From assembly GCF_014698935.1 (NCBI RefSeq), contig NZ_JACVMN010000001.1, positions 682,001 through 746,000 of the forward strand: DNA of 64,000 nucleotides. The letters are read 5' to 3'. The notes beneath the pieces are model-generated. The model had not been told where the DNA came from, ran no database searches, and saw only the letters and a program-made list of their open reading frames with translations. The DNA is from Flagellimonas sp. S3867 (GTDB taxonomy: Bacteria; Bacteroidota; Bacteroidia; Flavobacteriales; Flavobacteriaceae). The translations under genes and the position numbers were made by a program. Shown piece by piece: positions 17,985-26,613 of this stretch; position 1 is the first letter of the stretch; every line of letters starts with the position of its first letter.

Positions 17985-19040
17985 ATGAAACTCAACATAG
18001 CTCTTTTAGCCGGAGACGGAATAGGTCCCGAAGTCATAGATCAAGCCGTAAAAGTATCCGACGCGGTCGCAAAAAAATTCAGCCATGAAATCAACTGGAC
18101 ACCAGCTTTAACAGGCGCCGCAGCCATAGATGCCGTGGGCGAACCATATCCCGATGAAACACACGAAGTGTGCGCCACTGCCGATGCCGTGCTGTTCGGA
18201 GCCATTGGCCATCCACGTTTTGACAACGACCCATCAGCCAAGGTGCGTCCAGAACAAGGCTTGTTGAAAATGCGTCAGAAATTGGGACTTTTTGCCAACG
18301 TACGTCCAACCTTCACCTTTCCATCCTTAATTGATAAATCTCCCTTGAAGCGCGAACGCATCGAAGGCACCGATTTGATAATCCTTCGTGAGCTTACCGG
18401 AGGGGTCTATTTTGGCGAACGCGGAAGAAAAGATGACGGCGATACCGCTTTTGACACCATGACCTACCAACGTTTTGAAATTCAGCGTTTGGCCAAAAAA
18501 GGTTTTGAAATGGCGCTAAAACGTGGTAAAAAACTCTGCTGTGTGGACAAGGCCAACGTGCTGGAAGCCTCAAGATTGTGGCGCGAGACCGTTCAGGCCA
18601 TGGAAAAAGACTATCCCGAGGTTGAAGTGACCTACGAATTCGTTGATGCCGTGGCCATGCGACTGATCCAGTGGCCCAAAGGGTACGATGTGATCATCAC
18701 TGCCAACCTTTTTGGCGATATCTTAACGGATGAAGCCTCCGTAATCTCTGGTTCTATGGGATTAATGCCCTCCTCCTCATTGGGAAGCGACGTGTCACTT
18801 TACGAACCCATCCACGGATCATATCCGCAGGCCGCAGGAAAAGACATTGCCAATCCGTTGGCGACGGTATTGTCCGCAGCCATGATGTTCGAAGATTTTA
18901 ATTTAAAAGATGAGGCCGAAGCTATCCGATCAGTGGTGAACAAATCCTTGGCCGAAGGAATTGTAACCGAAGACCTCTCCGAAGGAGGAAAAGCCTACAA
19001 AACTAGCGAAGTTGGCGATTGGTTGGCCGCCAATATTTAA
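17985..19040 (+). CDS. leuB: 3-isopropylmalate dehydrogenase
   Basis: An NAD-dependent oxidative decarboxylase of leucine biosynthesis, 351 residues. The ATG at 17985 gives MKLNIALLAGDGIGPEV; a TTG three codons upstream is not preferred. Visible motifs are GDGIGPEV, LRELTGGVYFGERG, and the metal/substrate region ITANLFGDILTDEAS, followed by SMGLMPSSSLG and EPIHGSYPQAAGKDIANP. It converts 3-isopropylmalate to 4-methyl-2-oxopentanoate. It is last in the leu operon, and a hairpin terminator lies about 160 bp downstream. Confidence 0.97.
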   Translation: MKLNIALLAGDGIGPEVIDQAVKVSDAVAKKFSHEINWTPALTGAAAIDAVGEPYPDETHEVCATADAVLFGAIGHPRFDNDPSAKVRPEQGLLKMRQKLGLFANVRPTFTFPSLIDKSPLKRERIEGTDLIILRELTGGVYFGERGRKDDGDTAFDTMTYQRFEIQRLAKKGFEMALKRGKKLCCVDKANVLEASRLWRETVQAMEKDYPEVEVTYEFVDAVAMRLIQWPKGYDVIITANLFGDILTDEASVISGSMGLMPSSSLGSDVSLYEPIHGSYPQAAGKDIANPLATVLSAAMMFEDFNLKDEAEAIRSVVNKSLAEGIVTEDLSEGGKAYKTSEVGDWLAANI

Positions 19041-19042
19041 GG

Positions 19043-19165
19043 CTCCTTTCTCAGTGTAAGGAAAGATGTCGCGACATAGGAGGGACGGAAAGTGTGAGAG
19101 AAACAAAAAATCCCTTCCGTCTTGTGGCAAGCCACAATCCACCTTCCCTTAAAAAAGGAAGGAGC
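19043..19165. repeat. Palindromic element after leuB
   Basis: A segment of about 120 bp bounded by GCTCCTT on the left and AAGGAGC on the right. It contains the perfect palindrome ATGTCGCGACAT and a second one, TTGTGGCAAGCCACAA. It looks like a REP/MITE-like element of the kind scattered through flavobacterial genomes. No coding capacity is seen. Confidence 0.6.
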
Positions 19166-19202
19166 AATTGAGAACAACAACTAAACCATCAAAATAATAC
19201 CG

Positions 19203-19233
19203 CCCTGTGCATTCGCATGGGGTTTTTGTTTTT
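19203..19233 (+). terminator. Rho-independent terminator of the leu operon
   Basis: The stem arms CCCTGTGC (19203-19210) and GCATGGGG (19215-19222) pair over 8 bp with two G-T wobbles around an ATTC loop. A T-rich tract (TTTTTGTTTTT) follows directly. Confidence 0.8.
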
Positions 19234-19304
19234 CCGAATCAATATAAGTTCAAATCCAAAGCTCAAGTTCAATTTCATTTTCTATTTTCACTTCACAATC
19301 AACC

Positions 19305-20060
19305 CACTCTTCAACAAGCTTAGTGTGACATCCTTTTACCATTTACCCTTCACCTCAAAAAAATCCAAGTGCAAGCACAAATCCAATAATCCTACCATCC
19401 TTCTACAAGCTTAGTGTGACATCCTTTTACCATTTACCATTTACCTTTTACCTTTCACCCTTCACCCTTCACCCTTCACCCTTAACCCTTAACCCATAGT
19501 CCGAAGCTTTAGCGCAGGGAAACCTTCACCTCAAAAAAAACCAAGTGCAAACACAAATCCAATAATCCTACCATCCGACCATCTTTCAACAAGCTCAGGA
19601 TGACATTGCTCACTGTTCATTGCTCATTGTCCACTGTTAACTGTCAATGCCACCCTTAACCCTTAACCCATAGTCCGAAGTTTTAGCGCAGGGCAACCTT
19701 CACATCAAAAAAATCCAAGTGCAAGTACAAATCCAATAATCCTACCATCCGACCATCTTTCAACAAGCTCAGGATGACATTGTTCACTGTTCATTGCTCA
19801 TTGTCCACTGTTAACTGTCAACCCTACCCTTAACCCTTAACCCTTAACCCTTAACCCTTAACCCTTAACCCATAGTCCGAAGTTTTAGCGCAGGGCAACC
19901 TTCACCTCAAAAAAACCAAGTGCAAGCACAAATCCAATAATCCTACCATACGACCATCTTTCAACAAGCTCAGGATGACATTGCTCACTGTTCATTGCTC
20001 ATTGTCCACTGTTAACTGTCAACCCCACCCTTAACCCTCTACCCATAGTCCGAAGCTTTA
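19305..20060. repeat. Tandem array of about 175-200-bp units with nested 7-mers
   Basis: Four direct units are anchored by CCAAGTGCA at 19365, 19541, 19715 and 19916, so the periods are 176, 174 and 201 bp. Each unit carries, in order: CAAATCCAATAATCCTACCA, a REP-like TTTCAACAAGCTCAGGATGA or a diverged form, a 7-nt-phased run, a TTNACCC heptamer tract, and a CATAGTCCGAAGYTTTAGCG block. The third unit has six perfect TTAACCC copies (19830-19871) where its neighbours have about two, which explains its extra length. The first unit has TTCACCC four times then TTAACCC twice (19454-19495). No gene is seen. Confidence 0.85.
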
Positions 20061-20067
20061 GCGTAGG

Positions 20068-20137
20068 GCAACCATCAACCCAAACCCCCCATCCGTCAAT
20101 TGGGACCCCTTAACGCTTTGTTCCATTTCTACTTTTG
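20068..20137 (+). promoter_or_regulatory. Direct-repeat operator and promoter, copy 1
   Basis: Half-sites GCAACCATCAACCC (20068-20081) and CCATCCGTCAATTG (20089-20102) start 21 bp apart. A perfect flavobacterial -7 box, TACTTTTG, is at 20130-20137, exactly 41 bp after the second half-site begins. No TTG element lies at the usual upstream spacing, which fits an activator-dependent promoter. The same arrangement recurs at 24393-24462 and 26852-26921. Transcription would run toward the beta-barrel gene, leaving a leader of about 270 nt. Confidence 0.7.
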
Positions 20138-20337
20138 ATAATGATTGCCGTGCGCGCCATGGCGTCCAGAACCAAATAGCATGTTTAATCAATCTCAAAA
20201 ATCAATCCTTCCTATCCTTGGGCCATACCATAAATAATTCAGGTTGTAATGAACCAAACCACAACAATAAACTGTTGGATGGCCGCAAATAACAATATAG
20301 TAAACCCAAATAGTAACCCTTTAAACATCATTTAAAT

Positions 20338-20409
20338 ATGAAGAAAAAAACCAATGTTATGAATCGAAACTGCTTTTCAAGCATCAGAACACACCTTAAT
20401 TCCATATAA
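20338..20409 (+). CDS. Possible 23-residue leader ORF
   Basis: A short frame (MKKKTNVMNRNCFSSIRTHL and three more residues) ends 5 bp before the beta-barrel gene start. Two further short frames, 20181-20237 and 20249-20335, precede it in the same leader. All lie downstream of the copy-1 promoter. None has a recognisable product and chance occurrence is quite possible. Confidence 0.25.
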   Translation: MKKKTNVMNRNCFSSIRTHLNSI

Positions 20410-20414
20410 ATGTT

Positions 20415-21173
20415 ATGAAGCAATTACTCTATTTTACATCGTTCTTGTGCCTATTGGCATTTCCTTTCAAGGGGGCCGCACAAGGTTCGGATGCAGCTAC
20501 AAACCCGGACAACTCCATTATACTTGGGGCCAGGGCCGGGGGTACTTTCAGCCAATTTACTCAGCCCGGCACGGTGATTTCCGGCAATATCGGCGCATTT
20601 GGCCGTTACCAGGCCCTGCCCTATTTGCAGGTACAGTTGGATCTGGGGTACGACACCTTCGGTGGGGGCCGAACTGACCTTAACCGTGAGCTTGCCCAAC
20701 TGCCCGAGAGCGTGGAAGGCGTTCCCAGCGGATTGTTGACCCACCTGGAGTATCTGAACCGCCAAGTGTTCTTCCATTCCGCAAAGGGCCAGCTTTCCGC
20801 AAGGTTGTCACTGCCCGAGCTCAATGGAGCCGCCATGCAACCACAACTGATCGTGGGGGTAAACGGAGCCTATATTTTTCGGGCACGGGAAAACCGTGAT
20901 CAGTATATGGTCTTCGAGGACGGCTCGCGCATTATCCTTTCCAACGATTGGGAAGAAGTGGGCGCCGACTACACCAGCGTGAATGTGGGTGCACATTTTG
21001 GCCTTGGGCTCGACTTTAACCTGCAAAACGGCGAAACCTTCTCCGTGGAGTTCACCTACGATCGCGGTTTTACCGATCTGAACGACATTCAATTTGGCCA
21101 GCCCGAAAATATTGAGGTGCTACGCATCCATAGGTTCGGTATTGGCTTTACCTATACCATTTTACACTTTTAA
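20415..21173 (+). CDS. Outer-membrane beta-barrel protein
   Basis: A 252-residue protein with a signal peptide (MKQLLYFTSFLCLLAFPFKGAAQ). It then has alternating amphipathic strands typical of the Bacteroidota small beta-barrel families: ILGARAGGTFSQF, LQVQLDLGYDTFGGG, LIVGVNGAYIF, VNVGAHFGLGLDFNL, and a terminal strand IHRFGIGFTYTILHF ending in an aromatic residue as outer-membrane proteins do. GC content and codon use are clearly higher than in the leu and ilv genes. It is 3 bp before the large lipoprotein gene and probably forms an operon and a surface complex with it. No specific ligand can be named. Confidence 0.8.
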   Translation: MKQLLYFTSFLCLLAFPFKGAAQGSDAATNPDNSIILGARAGGTFSQFTQPGTVISGNIGAFGRYQALPYLQVQLDLGYDTFGGGRTDLNRELAQLPESVEGVPSGLLTHLEYLNRQVFFHSAKGQLSARLSLPELNGAAMQPQLIVGVNGAYIFRARENRDQYMVFEDGSRIILSNDWEEVGADYTSVNVGAHFGLGLDFNLQNGETFSVEFTYDRGFTDLNDIQFGQPENIEVLRIHRFGIGFTYTILHF

Positions 21174-21236
21174 GTTATGAACAAGATGATTAATAAACAG
21201 AAACCCATTTTCAATCCATTTAAAAACCCGAATACA

Positions 21237-23534
21237 ATGAAAAACAGAAACATTTTATCCACCCTGTTCGTGGTACTTGCCTGCGGGGTATTTGTGAGCT
21301 CCTGTAACGATGACTTCAGCGAAGGAGACTTACTGGACCACCAACGAGACCAGGCCGAAAAGATCGCCGCTGAACAAGCTGCCAAAGAGGCCGCCGAAAA
21401 AGCCGAAGAAGAGGCGGCCGCAGCTGCTAACGCCGCTGCGCTTGCAGCCGCAGGCGTGGCATTGGACTATACCGTGACAGCACATTCCGACGACGTGCCC
21501 GTAGCAGGTGCGACCATTACCCTAACCAATGCCAGCGATGGCTCTACCAATACCGCAACAACCGATGCCAACGGTAATGCCGCATTTGTGGACATTGCAT
21601 TGGGCGGACATGTGGTCGCCATCAATTCCGATGACCATTTAAACATTTCTTATATTGTTGACTTTGGCCGTGCCACTGAAAATGTTCACTTTGAGCGGGT
21701 CAACGATAACATTGTCCCCATTGAGACCTCCGAGGCCTCCAAGGTAGAGCTCATGTCACTTACCGGTACCCAAACTGCCACTATTAAAGGTAATGTTGAA
21801 ATCGAGACCGATCTTACCAATAATCTGCCCGAAGTGCCACAGAACATCACTGTACGTGCCAATTTTGATGATAGCTTCAACGCTTCGCACTCTACCGTGG
21901 AAGATAGCAGCTTTTCCAATGAAACATCCATTTATGTTCTTGGCTCTTTCTCCTTTACCGAAGGTGACATAGGCGTGGCCACGGTGGACAATGCCACCGG
22001 AGCGTACAGCATGGTGGTGCCAGCCACCGAAGAAGGTACCGATATAGATCTGCTGCTCCCCTTGGTAGAGGCAGACCAGACCATGGCCTGGACCATGGAA
22101 AACGGCGAGGACGTTGGCTTTAACCTAGGTGTACAGCCCGCCCTTTTTGGAACGGACATTGTCGCCACTGGCACTCCGGACGTAAATGGGGCACAAGCAG
22201 TTTTCCCGGAACCTCCACCTGCTGGCCGTGGCTTTGCCATGAACAACTTCCAGCCCATGTACCGTGGGGTTTTGGAAGGAGAGTTTGATTCCAGCATAGA
22301 CGATTTTCCTTTGGAAGATGACTTTAACTACCTAAGATTTAGGGGCAATCCCGGATCGGACGATTTTCAGTTGACACCGGTAATCACCGTTAGCGAGTCC
22401 GACAACCCCATACAAGCAGGCGATACCGCCTTAATCGAAGCCTGGATGGACTGGGAGTTTGACACCTATGAAATAACATCTGAAGGGGAATATGCCTCGC
22501 AATCCAACGTGGATGTTATTCTGGATATAACGGATGATAATGGGAATGTAACCCCAATCCCAATTACCACAATGGTTACCTCTTTTACAGGAAGATTGAC
22601 TCCCGGAGAATATAACTTCAATCTTGGAGTTTTATTTACACCCTATGTGGTTACCGCTTTCAATATTAGGTTGGAACCACAAGGCGGTGTTACCACCCCT
22701 GCAACGGTTGGCAGCGTAAAATACAGTGGAGAAATTAGACAATTTGAGATTTTAAACTCTGGCGATGGTTATAACAGTATACCTACCATTACCGTGGGCC
22801 CAGAGGGTAGCCCTAGCACCCCAGCCAGTTTAGAAATTACAGATATGGCCTTCCAATACCAATTTGATCTGGACAATAGCGGGGTGACCAGTGGCTATGT
22901 GGTACGTCCCAATATTGGTTATGAGTACAACAGTACCCCCGGCACCATAGAGACCGCCTCGGCCATTGATGTATTTCAATTGGACGATGATGGTCAAGTT
23001 GTAACCAGTCCGGCTCCGGAAGGTTTTTTTGCCCTGGAGCTGATTTTAAGAGTGGACAATGGCAATTTGGTATTTGATGATGACAATGCCCTCGGCACCA
23101 CCGATATTGAAGGTGCCCGCACCAGCGTGTACTCCTATACAACACCAAAAGGTTTGGTTGTAGAACCGGAACATGAGCAGGCTACAGGTATTGCCGTATT
23201 GGATAACGGAACAGGCGAGGTCACCGGTTTGGCTGTTACCAATACCGGATCGGGCTATACCGAGCAATTTGATGTAAGTATAGAGAGCCTTCTGCCTTCC
23301 TCTGGTTCTGGAGCGCTCTTTGAGCTTTCCGGTTTTACCACTGATCCCGCTACAGGAGAGGTAAGTTGGAACGGAACGGCCATAAAATTAGCAGATGGCT
23401 CAGGCTATACCAGTAGTGTCAACATTGGCCAAGAAGGTTTTTCGGGTGCAACTTCGGTTAGCGTTAGAAACGGCGAGACCAAGGTGATCAACTTTAACTA
23501 CGGTACCGGTGATCGTGTAAATGATATTGATTAA
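21237..23534 (+). CDS. Large surface lipoprotein with Ala/Glu coiled coil and Ig-like/GxGY repeats
   Basis: About 765 residues from the ATG at 21237, which gives a lipoprotein signal (MKNRNILSTLFVVLACGVFVSSC). An in-frame ATG at 21177 would add 20 residues ahead of the signal and is less likely. After the lipid Cys comes an Ala/Glu/Lys-rich helix (about residues 32-72). Next is a carboxypeptidase-regulatory-like beta domain (VPVAGATITLTNASDGSTNT, then TTDANGNAAFVDI), a long beta-rich middle, and a C-terminal part with three GY-repeat motifs: SGDGYNSIPTITV, TGSGYTEQFDVSI and DGSGYTSSVNI. The protein is unrecognised. The architecture suggests a long cell-surface lipoprotein acting with the beta-barrel protein encoded just upstream. 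Confidence 0.75.
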   Translation: MKNRNILSTLFVVLACGVFVSSCNDDFSEGDLLDHQRDQAEKIAAEQAAKEAAEKAEEEAAAAANAAALAAAGVALDYTVTAHSDDVPVAGATITLTNASDGSTNTATTDANGNAAFVDIALGGHVVAINSDDHLNISYIVDFGRATENVHFERVNDNIVPIETSEASKVELMSLTGTQTATIKGNVEIETDLTNNLPEVPQNITVRANFDDSFNASHSTVEDSSFSNETSIYVLGSFSFTEGDIGVATVDNATGAYSMVVPATEEGTDIDLLLPLVEADQTMAWTMENGEDVGFNLGVQPALFGTDIVATGTPDVNGAQAVFPEPPPAGRGFAMNNFQPMYRGVLEGEFDSSIDDFPLEDDFNYLRFRGNPGSDDFQLTPVITVSESDNPIQAGDTALIEAWMDWEFDTYEITSEGEYASQSNVDVILDITDDNGNVTPIPITTMVTSFTGRLTPGEYNFNLGVLFTPYVVTAFNIRLEPQGGVTTPATVGSVKYSGEIRQFEILNSGDGYNSIPTITVGPEGSPSTPASLEITDMAFQYQFDLDNSGVTSGYVVRPNIGYEYNSTPGTIETASAIDVFQLDDDGQVVTSPAPEGFFALELILRVDNGNLVFDDDNALGTTDIEGARTSVYSYTTPKGLVVEPEHEQATGIAVLDNGTGEVTGLAVTNTGSGYTEQFDVSIESLLPSSGSGALFELSGFTTDPATGEVSWNGTAIKLADGSGYTSSVNIGQEGFSGATSVSVRNGETKVINFNYGTGDRVNDID

Positions 23535-23570
23535 AGTTTACCACACCCATTTGATGTGGATACTTGCGGG

Positions 23571-23605
23571 AAGAGGGGCTCTATATGGGTCCCTTTTCTT
23601 TTTTA
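23571..23605 (+). terminator. Rho-independent terminator after the lipoprotein gene
   Basis: Arms AAGAGGGGCTC (23571-23581) and GGGTCCCTTTT (23587-23597) pair with a few G-T wobbles around a TATAT loop. A T tract follows. Confidence 0.75.
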
Positions 23606-23683
23606 AAATAAGAAGATGTGGGTATAGAGGTGTTAGAATTTAGATATGAGTATTGGGAGATTGGATTGTTAGAATGTTGGATG

Positions 23684-23725
23684 CTGAGTACTCACTACTG
23701 ACTACCGACCACTGAATACTGAAAA
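23684..23725. repeat. Heptanucleotide-phased tract
   Basis: Six consecutive 7-mers: CTGAGTA, CTCACTA, CTGACTA, CCGACCA, CTGAATA, CTGAAAA. The 7-nt phase is strict while the words drift. Confidence 0.8.
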
Positions 23726-23776
23726 AATAAAAGCTCCTTTCCCGTACCCTGAGCAAAGCCAAAGGGACAAAAAGGT

Positions 23777-24313
23777 TTAGAAATAGGGCATGAGGATTGA
23801 GAAACTAGAATTGAGAAGTTGGATTGTGGGATGTTAGAAGTCGGATACAAGATTTGAGAAATTCGTGTAATTCGTATCAAACAGAAACCAATGTCACACT
23901 GAGCAATGTCACACTGAGCCTGTCGAAGTATCGAAGGGAAGGGAAGGGAAAAATATCCCGAAGGAACGGAAAGGGTTAGAAATAGGACATAAGGATTGAG
24001 AAACTAGAATTGAGAAGTTGGATTGTGGGATGTTAGAAGTCGGATACAAGATTTGAGAAATTCGTGTAATTCGTATCAAACAGAAACCAATGTCACACTG
24101 AGCAATGTCACACTGAGCCTGTCGAAGTATCGAAGGGAAGGGAAGGTAAAAATGTCCCGAAGGGACGGAAAGGGTTAGAAATAGGACATAAGGATTGAGA
24201 AACTAGAATTGAGAAGTTGGATGCAAGATTTGAGAAATTCGTGTAATTCATATCAAACAGAAACCAATGTCACCCTTAGCTGTCACACTGAGCCTGTCGA
24301 AATGCTATCGAAG
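23777..24313. repeat. Tandem array of a 199-bp unit, 2.7 copies
   Basis: Units begin with TTAGAAATAGG at 23777, 23976 and 24175, a period of 199 bp. The first two are almost identical. The third has a deletion within its first half and diverges at its end. Each unit contains a REP-like block (CACTGAGCCTGTCGAAG) and a GAGAAATTCGTGTAATTC stretch. The units abut directly with no unique spacers. With the flanks, the whole 23606-24392 stretch has no gene. Confidence 0.85.
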
Positions 24314-24392
24314 TGTCTTCCTTGCAAAGGGTTTTTGATTATTGGAGTTTGGAGTTTGACAAAAAAGCTCCTCACCCTCCACCTTTCAACCT

Positions 24393-24462
24393 CCATCCAT
24401 CAATCCAAAAACACCATCCATATATTCAACCCCACTGCCCATTCACATAAGTTGTTCATTTA
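24393..24462 (+). promoter_or_regulatory. Direct-repeat operator and promoter, copy 2
   Basis: Half-sites CCATCCATCAATCC (24393-24406) and CCATCCATATATTC (24414-24427) start 21 bp apart. A weaker -7-like box, TTCATTTA, is at 24455-24462, exactly 41 bp after the second half-site begins, as in copies 1 and 3. The IPT/TIG gene starts 27 bp later. Confidence 0.65.
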
Positions 24463-24488
24463 TATGAATTTAACAAACCTTCTTAGTT

Positions 24489-26519
24489 ATGAAAAAATTA
24501 CAGTACCCATTACTTATCCTATTTGGAATAATCTTGATCACCTGCGGAAAGGACGACGGTCCCGAGTCGCCAAAGCCCGCGACCATTGCAAGCTTTTCAC
24601 CCACTGAGGGCGAAGTGGGCGCCCAAGTGACCATTACCGGAACCAATTTTGGCGCCACGGCCAGCGACAATGTGATAAAGTTCAACGGCACCACGGCCGC
24701 CGTGAGCAGCGCAACGGCCACCACTTTGGTCACCACTGTGCCCCAGGGCGCCACCACCGGAAAGATCAGCGTTGCCGTGGGAACACAGACCGCCGTATCT
24801 AGCAGCGGTAACTTTACCGTTGCAGAGCCGCAACCCGAATCGCCCACCATTGCAAGCTTTTCACCCACCGAGGGTGAAGTGGGCGCCCAAGTGACCATTA
24901 CCGGAACCAATTTTAGTGCCACTGCGGCCGATAATACCGTAAAGTTCAACGGTACCAGCGCCACGGTGAGTACCGCTTCCACCACTAGTTTAAAAGTCGC
25001 CGTGCCCGAGGGTGCCACCACCGGAAAGATCAGTGTGGCGGTCGGTGGCAAAACCGCCACAAGCGGTACCGATTTTACCGTGATCGTGCCAGAGCCAGAA
25101 CCCACGATCGCAAGCTTTTCACCTGCCGAGGGCGAAGTCGGCACCCAAGTGACCATAACAGGCACCAACTTTAACACTACACTAAGTGAAAATACCGTAC
25201 AATTTAATGGTACCGACGCTACCGTAAGCACTGCTACAGCCACCAGCTTAACCGTTACCGTGCCCGAGGGCGCCACTACCGGAAAGATCAGTGTTACCGT
25301 AGGTGAAAATACCGCAACCAGCACGGACGACTTTACCGTATTGGAACCTATGGTCTCCATAACCAGCTTTTCACCCACCGAAGGTGAAGTGGGCACCGAA
25401 GTGACCATTACCGGTGAAAACTTTAGCGCTACAGCTAGCGAGAACATGGTTCACTTTAACGGGGTGGCCGCCACGGTAAGCAATGCCACGGCCACCAGCT
25501 TAACAGTTACTGTGCCCGAGGGCGCCACTACCGGGGCCATAAGGATCACCGTAAACGGCCAACAGGCCACCAGCGGCCAAAACTTTACCGTTACCCTTAG
25601 CCCTTGGCGACAATTGGAAAATATTGATGTTAGCCAGATGGAAGGTTCAATTAACGGAGTTGCCCACACAATTGATGATATTATTTATTTTGGCTTAGGT
25701 TTTCGTAATGCTTCCAGCATACTCTTTACAGATGAATTCTGGGCTTACAATGTTGTTTCAGGTAATTTGCAGAAAAAGAAAAGTTATCCTGGCACACCTC
25801 TTACCGCTGATGCAATCAGTTTTGCTATTGATGGGATTATTTATGTGGCCGGTGGTCACAATACGAACGAAAATGGCTCATATTTTGGATCTTGCTATAA
25901 ATATGACCCTGTTACCAACAACTGGACCGCTTTGGCCAATCTTCCAAGGGTTGTTAGTTCATCTTTTTCTTTTTCCATCAACGGTATGGGGTACTCACTT
26001 GGTGGAAGAAACCTTAATGGTTCTTTAGATGAATTAATGCAGTTTGATCCCCAAACCGAACAATGGAGTATTATTGGAAATTACCCAGAATTTAGAAAAA
26101 GAGTTGGTCTTTCGTTGGTCATTGATGGCAAGGCCTATCTGTTTATGGGACATGACCCAAGCGGCGATGACTATCCCGCAGAAATGTTCATTTTTGATCC
26201 GGCCGATAATTCCCTTACCCATAAACCCAACATTGGCCCTACCATTGGTAAAAGTAGGCCTACCGGTTTTGTGATCGGCGATAAGGCCTATTTGGGGCTG
26301 GGTGGTGAAGGTTATAGTGTCCCCAATGCTGGGGCTTTGGATTGGTGGGAATACACCCCGGCCACCGATACCTGGGTACAAAAGACTAACTTTCTGGGAA
26401 CCAAAAGATACGGTGCTTTCGGAGCTACAGTAAACGGCAAGGGCTATGTGGGCTTTGGTACCGTTGCTGGCCCATCCAAAAAAGATATATGGGAGTACAC
26501 CCCCGAGAATGATCAGTAG
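24489..26519 (+). CDS. IPT/TIG-repeat and kelch-like lipoprotein
   Basis: A 676-residue surface lipoprotein. The signal ends in a lipobox (FGIILITC, Cys19). Four IPT/TIG immunoglobulin-like repeats of 84-88 residues begin near residues 32, 120, 206 and 290. Each opens with IASFSPTEGEVG or a close variant and holds VTITGTNF, a VKFNGT-type strand and VPEGATTGKISV. Residues about 373-676 form a kelch-like beta-propeller with repeated elements (GIIYVAGGHN, YKYDPVTNNWTALANLP, GMGYSLGGRNL, WEYTPATDTW). Family members are thought to be surface adhesins or glycan-related proteins. The TIG part is clearly GC-rich at the DNA level while the propeller part is closer to neighbouring genes, suggesting a mosaic origin. 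Confidence 0.88.
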   Translation: MKKLQYPLLILFGIILITCGKDDGPESPKPATIASFSPTEGEVGAQVTITGTNFGATASDNVIKFNGTTAAVSSATATTLVTTVPQGATTGKISVAVGTQTAVSSSGNFTVAEPQPESPTIASFSPTEGEVGAQVTITGTNFSATAADNTVKFNGTSATVSTASTTSLKVAVPEGATTGKISVAVGGKTATSGTDFTVIVPEPEPTIASFSPAEGEVGTQVTITGTNFNTTLSENTVQFNGTDATVSTATATSLTVTVPEGATTGKISVTVGENTATSTDDFTVLEPMVSITSFSPTEGEVGTEVTITGENFSATASENMVHFNGVAATVSNATATSLTVTVPEGATTGAIRITVNGQQATSGQNFTVTLSPWRQLENIDVSQMEGSINGVAHTIDDIIYFGLGFRNASSILFTDEFWAYNVVSGNLQKKKSYPGTPLTADAISFAIDGIIYVAGGHNTNENGSYFGSCYKYDPVTNNWTALANLPRVVSSSFSFSINGMGYSLGGRNLNGSLDELMQFDPQTEQWSIIGNYPEFRKRVGLSLVIDGKAYLFMGHDPSGDDYPAEMFIFDPADNSLTHKPNIGPTIGKSRPTGFVIGDKAYLGLGGEGYSVPNAGALDWWEYTPATDTWVQKTNFLGTKRYGAFGATVNGKGYVGFGTVAGPSKKDIWEYTPENDQ

Positions 26520-26550
26520 TTAGTTTAATTTTTAGGTTTTATCTAATTGT

Positions 26551-26585
26551 AATTAGGGTCGCTATGCGGCCCTAATTATTTTGTT
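26551..26585 (+). terminator. Rho-independent terminator after the IPT/TIG gene
   Basis: The 12-bp arms AATTAGGGTCGC (26551-26562) and GCGGCCCTAATT (26566-26577) pair with one wobble around a TAT loop. The T-rich tail ATTTTGTTT follows. Confidence 0.9.
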
Positions 26586-26613
26586 TAAACAAGATTGTTC
26601 TTTACTCTTTTAA

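Noticed and set aside
19305..20060. Possible CRISPR array or telomere/linear replicon end because of regular repeats and TTAACCC tracts
   Set aside because: Units are 174-201 bp and abut directly, with no short repeats separated by unique spacers, and no cas gene is near. Normal genes continue on both sides, so this is not a replicon end.
23777..24313. Possible CRISPR array
   Set aside because: The period is 199 bp, whole units are near-identical and there are no spacers.
24470..25447. Long minus-strand open frame of 325 codons opposite the IPT/TIG gene
   Set aside because: It mirrors the repetitive, GC-rich TIG coding sequence and lacks any recognisable domain or start context. The plus-strand gene has clear domains.
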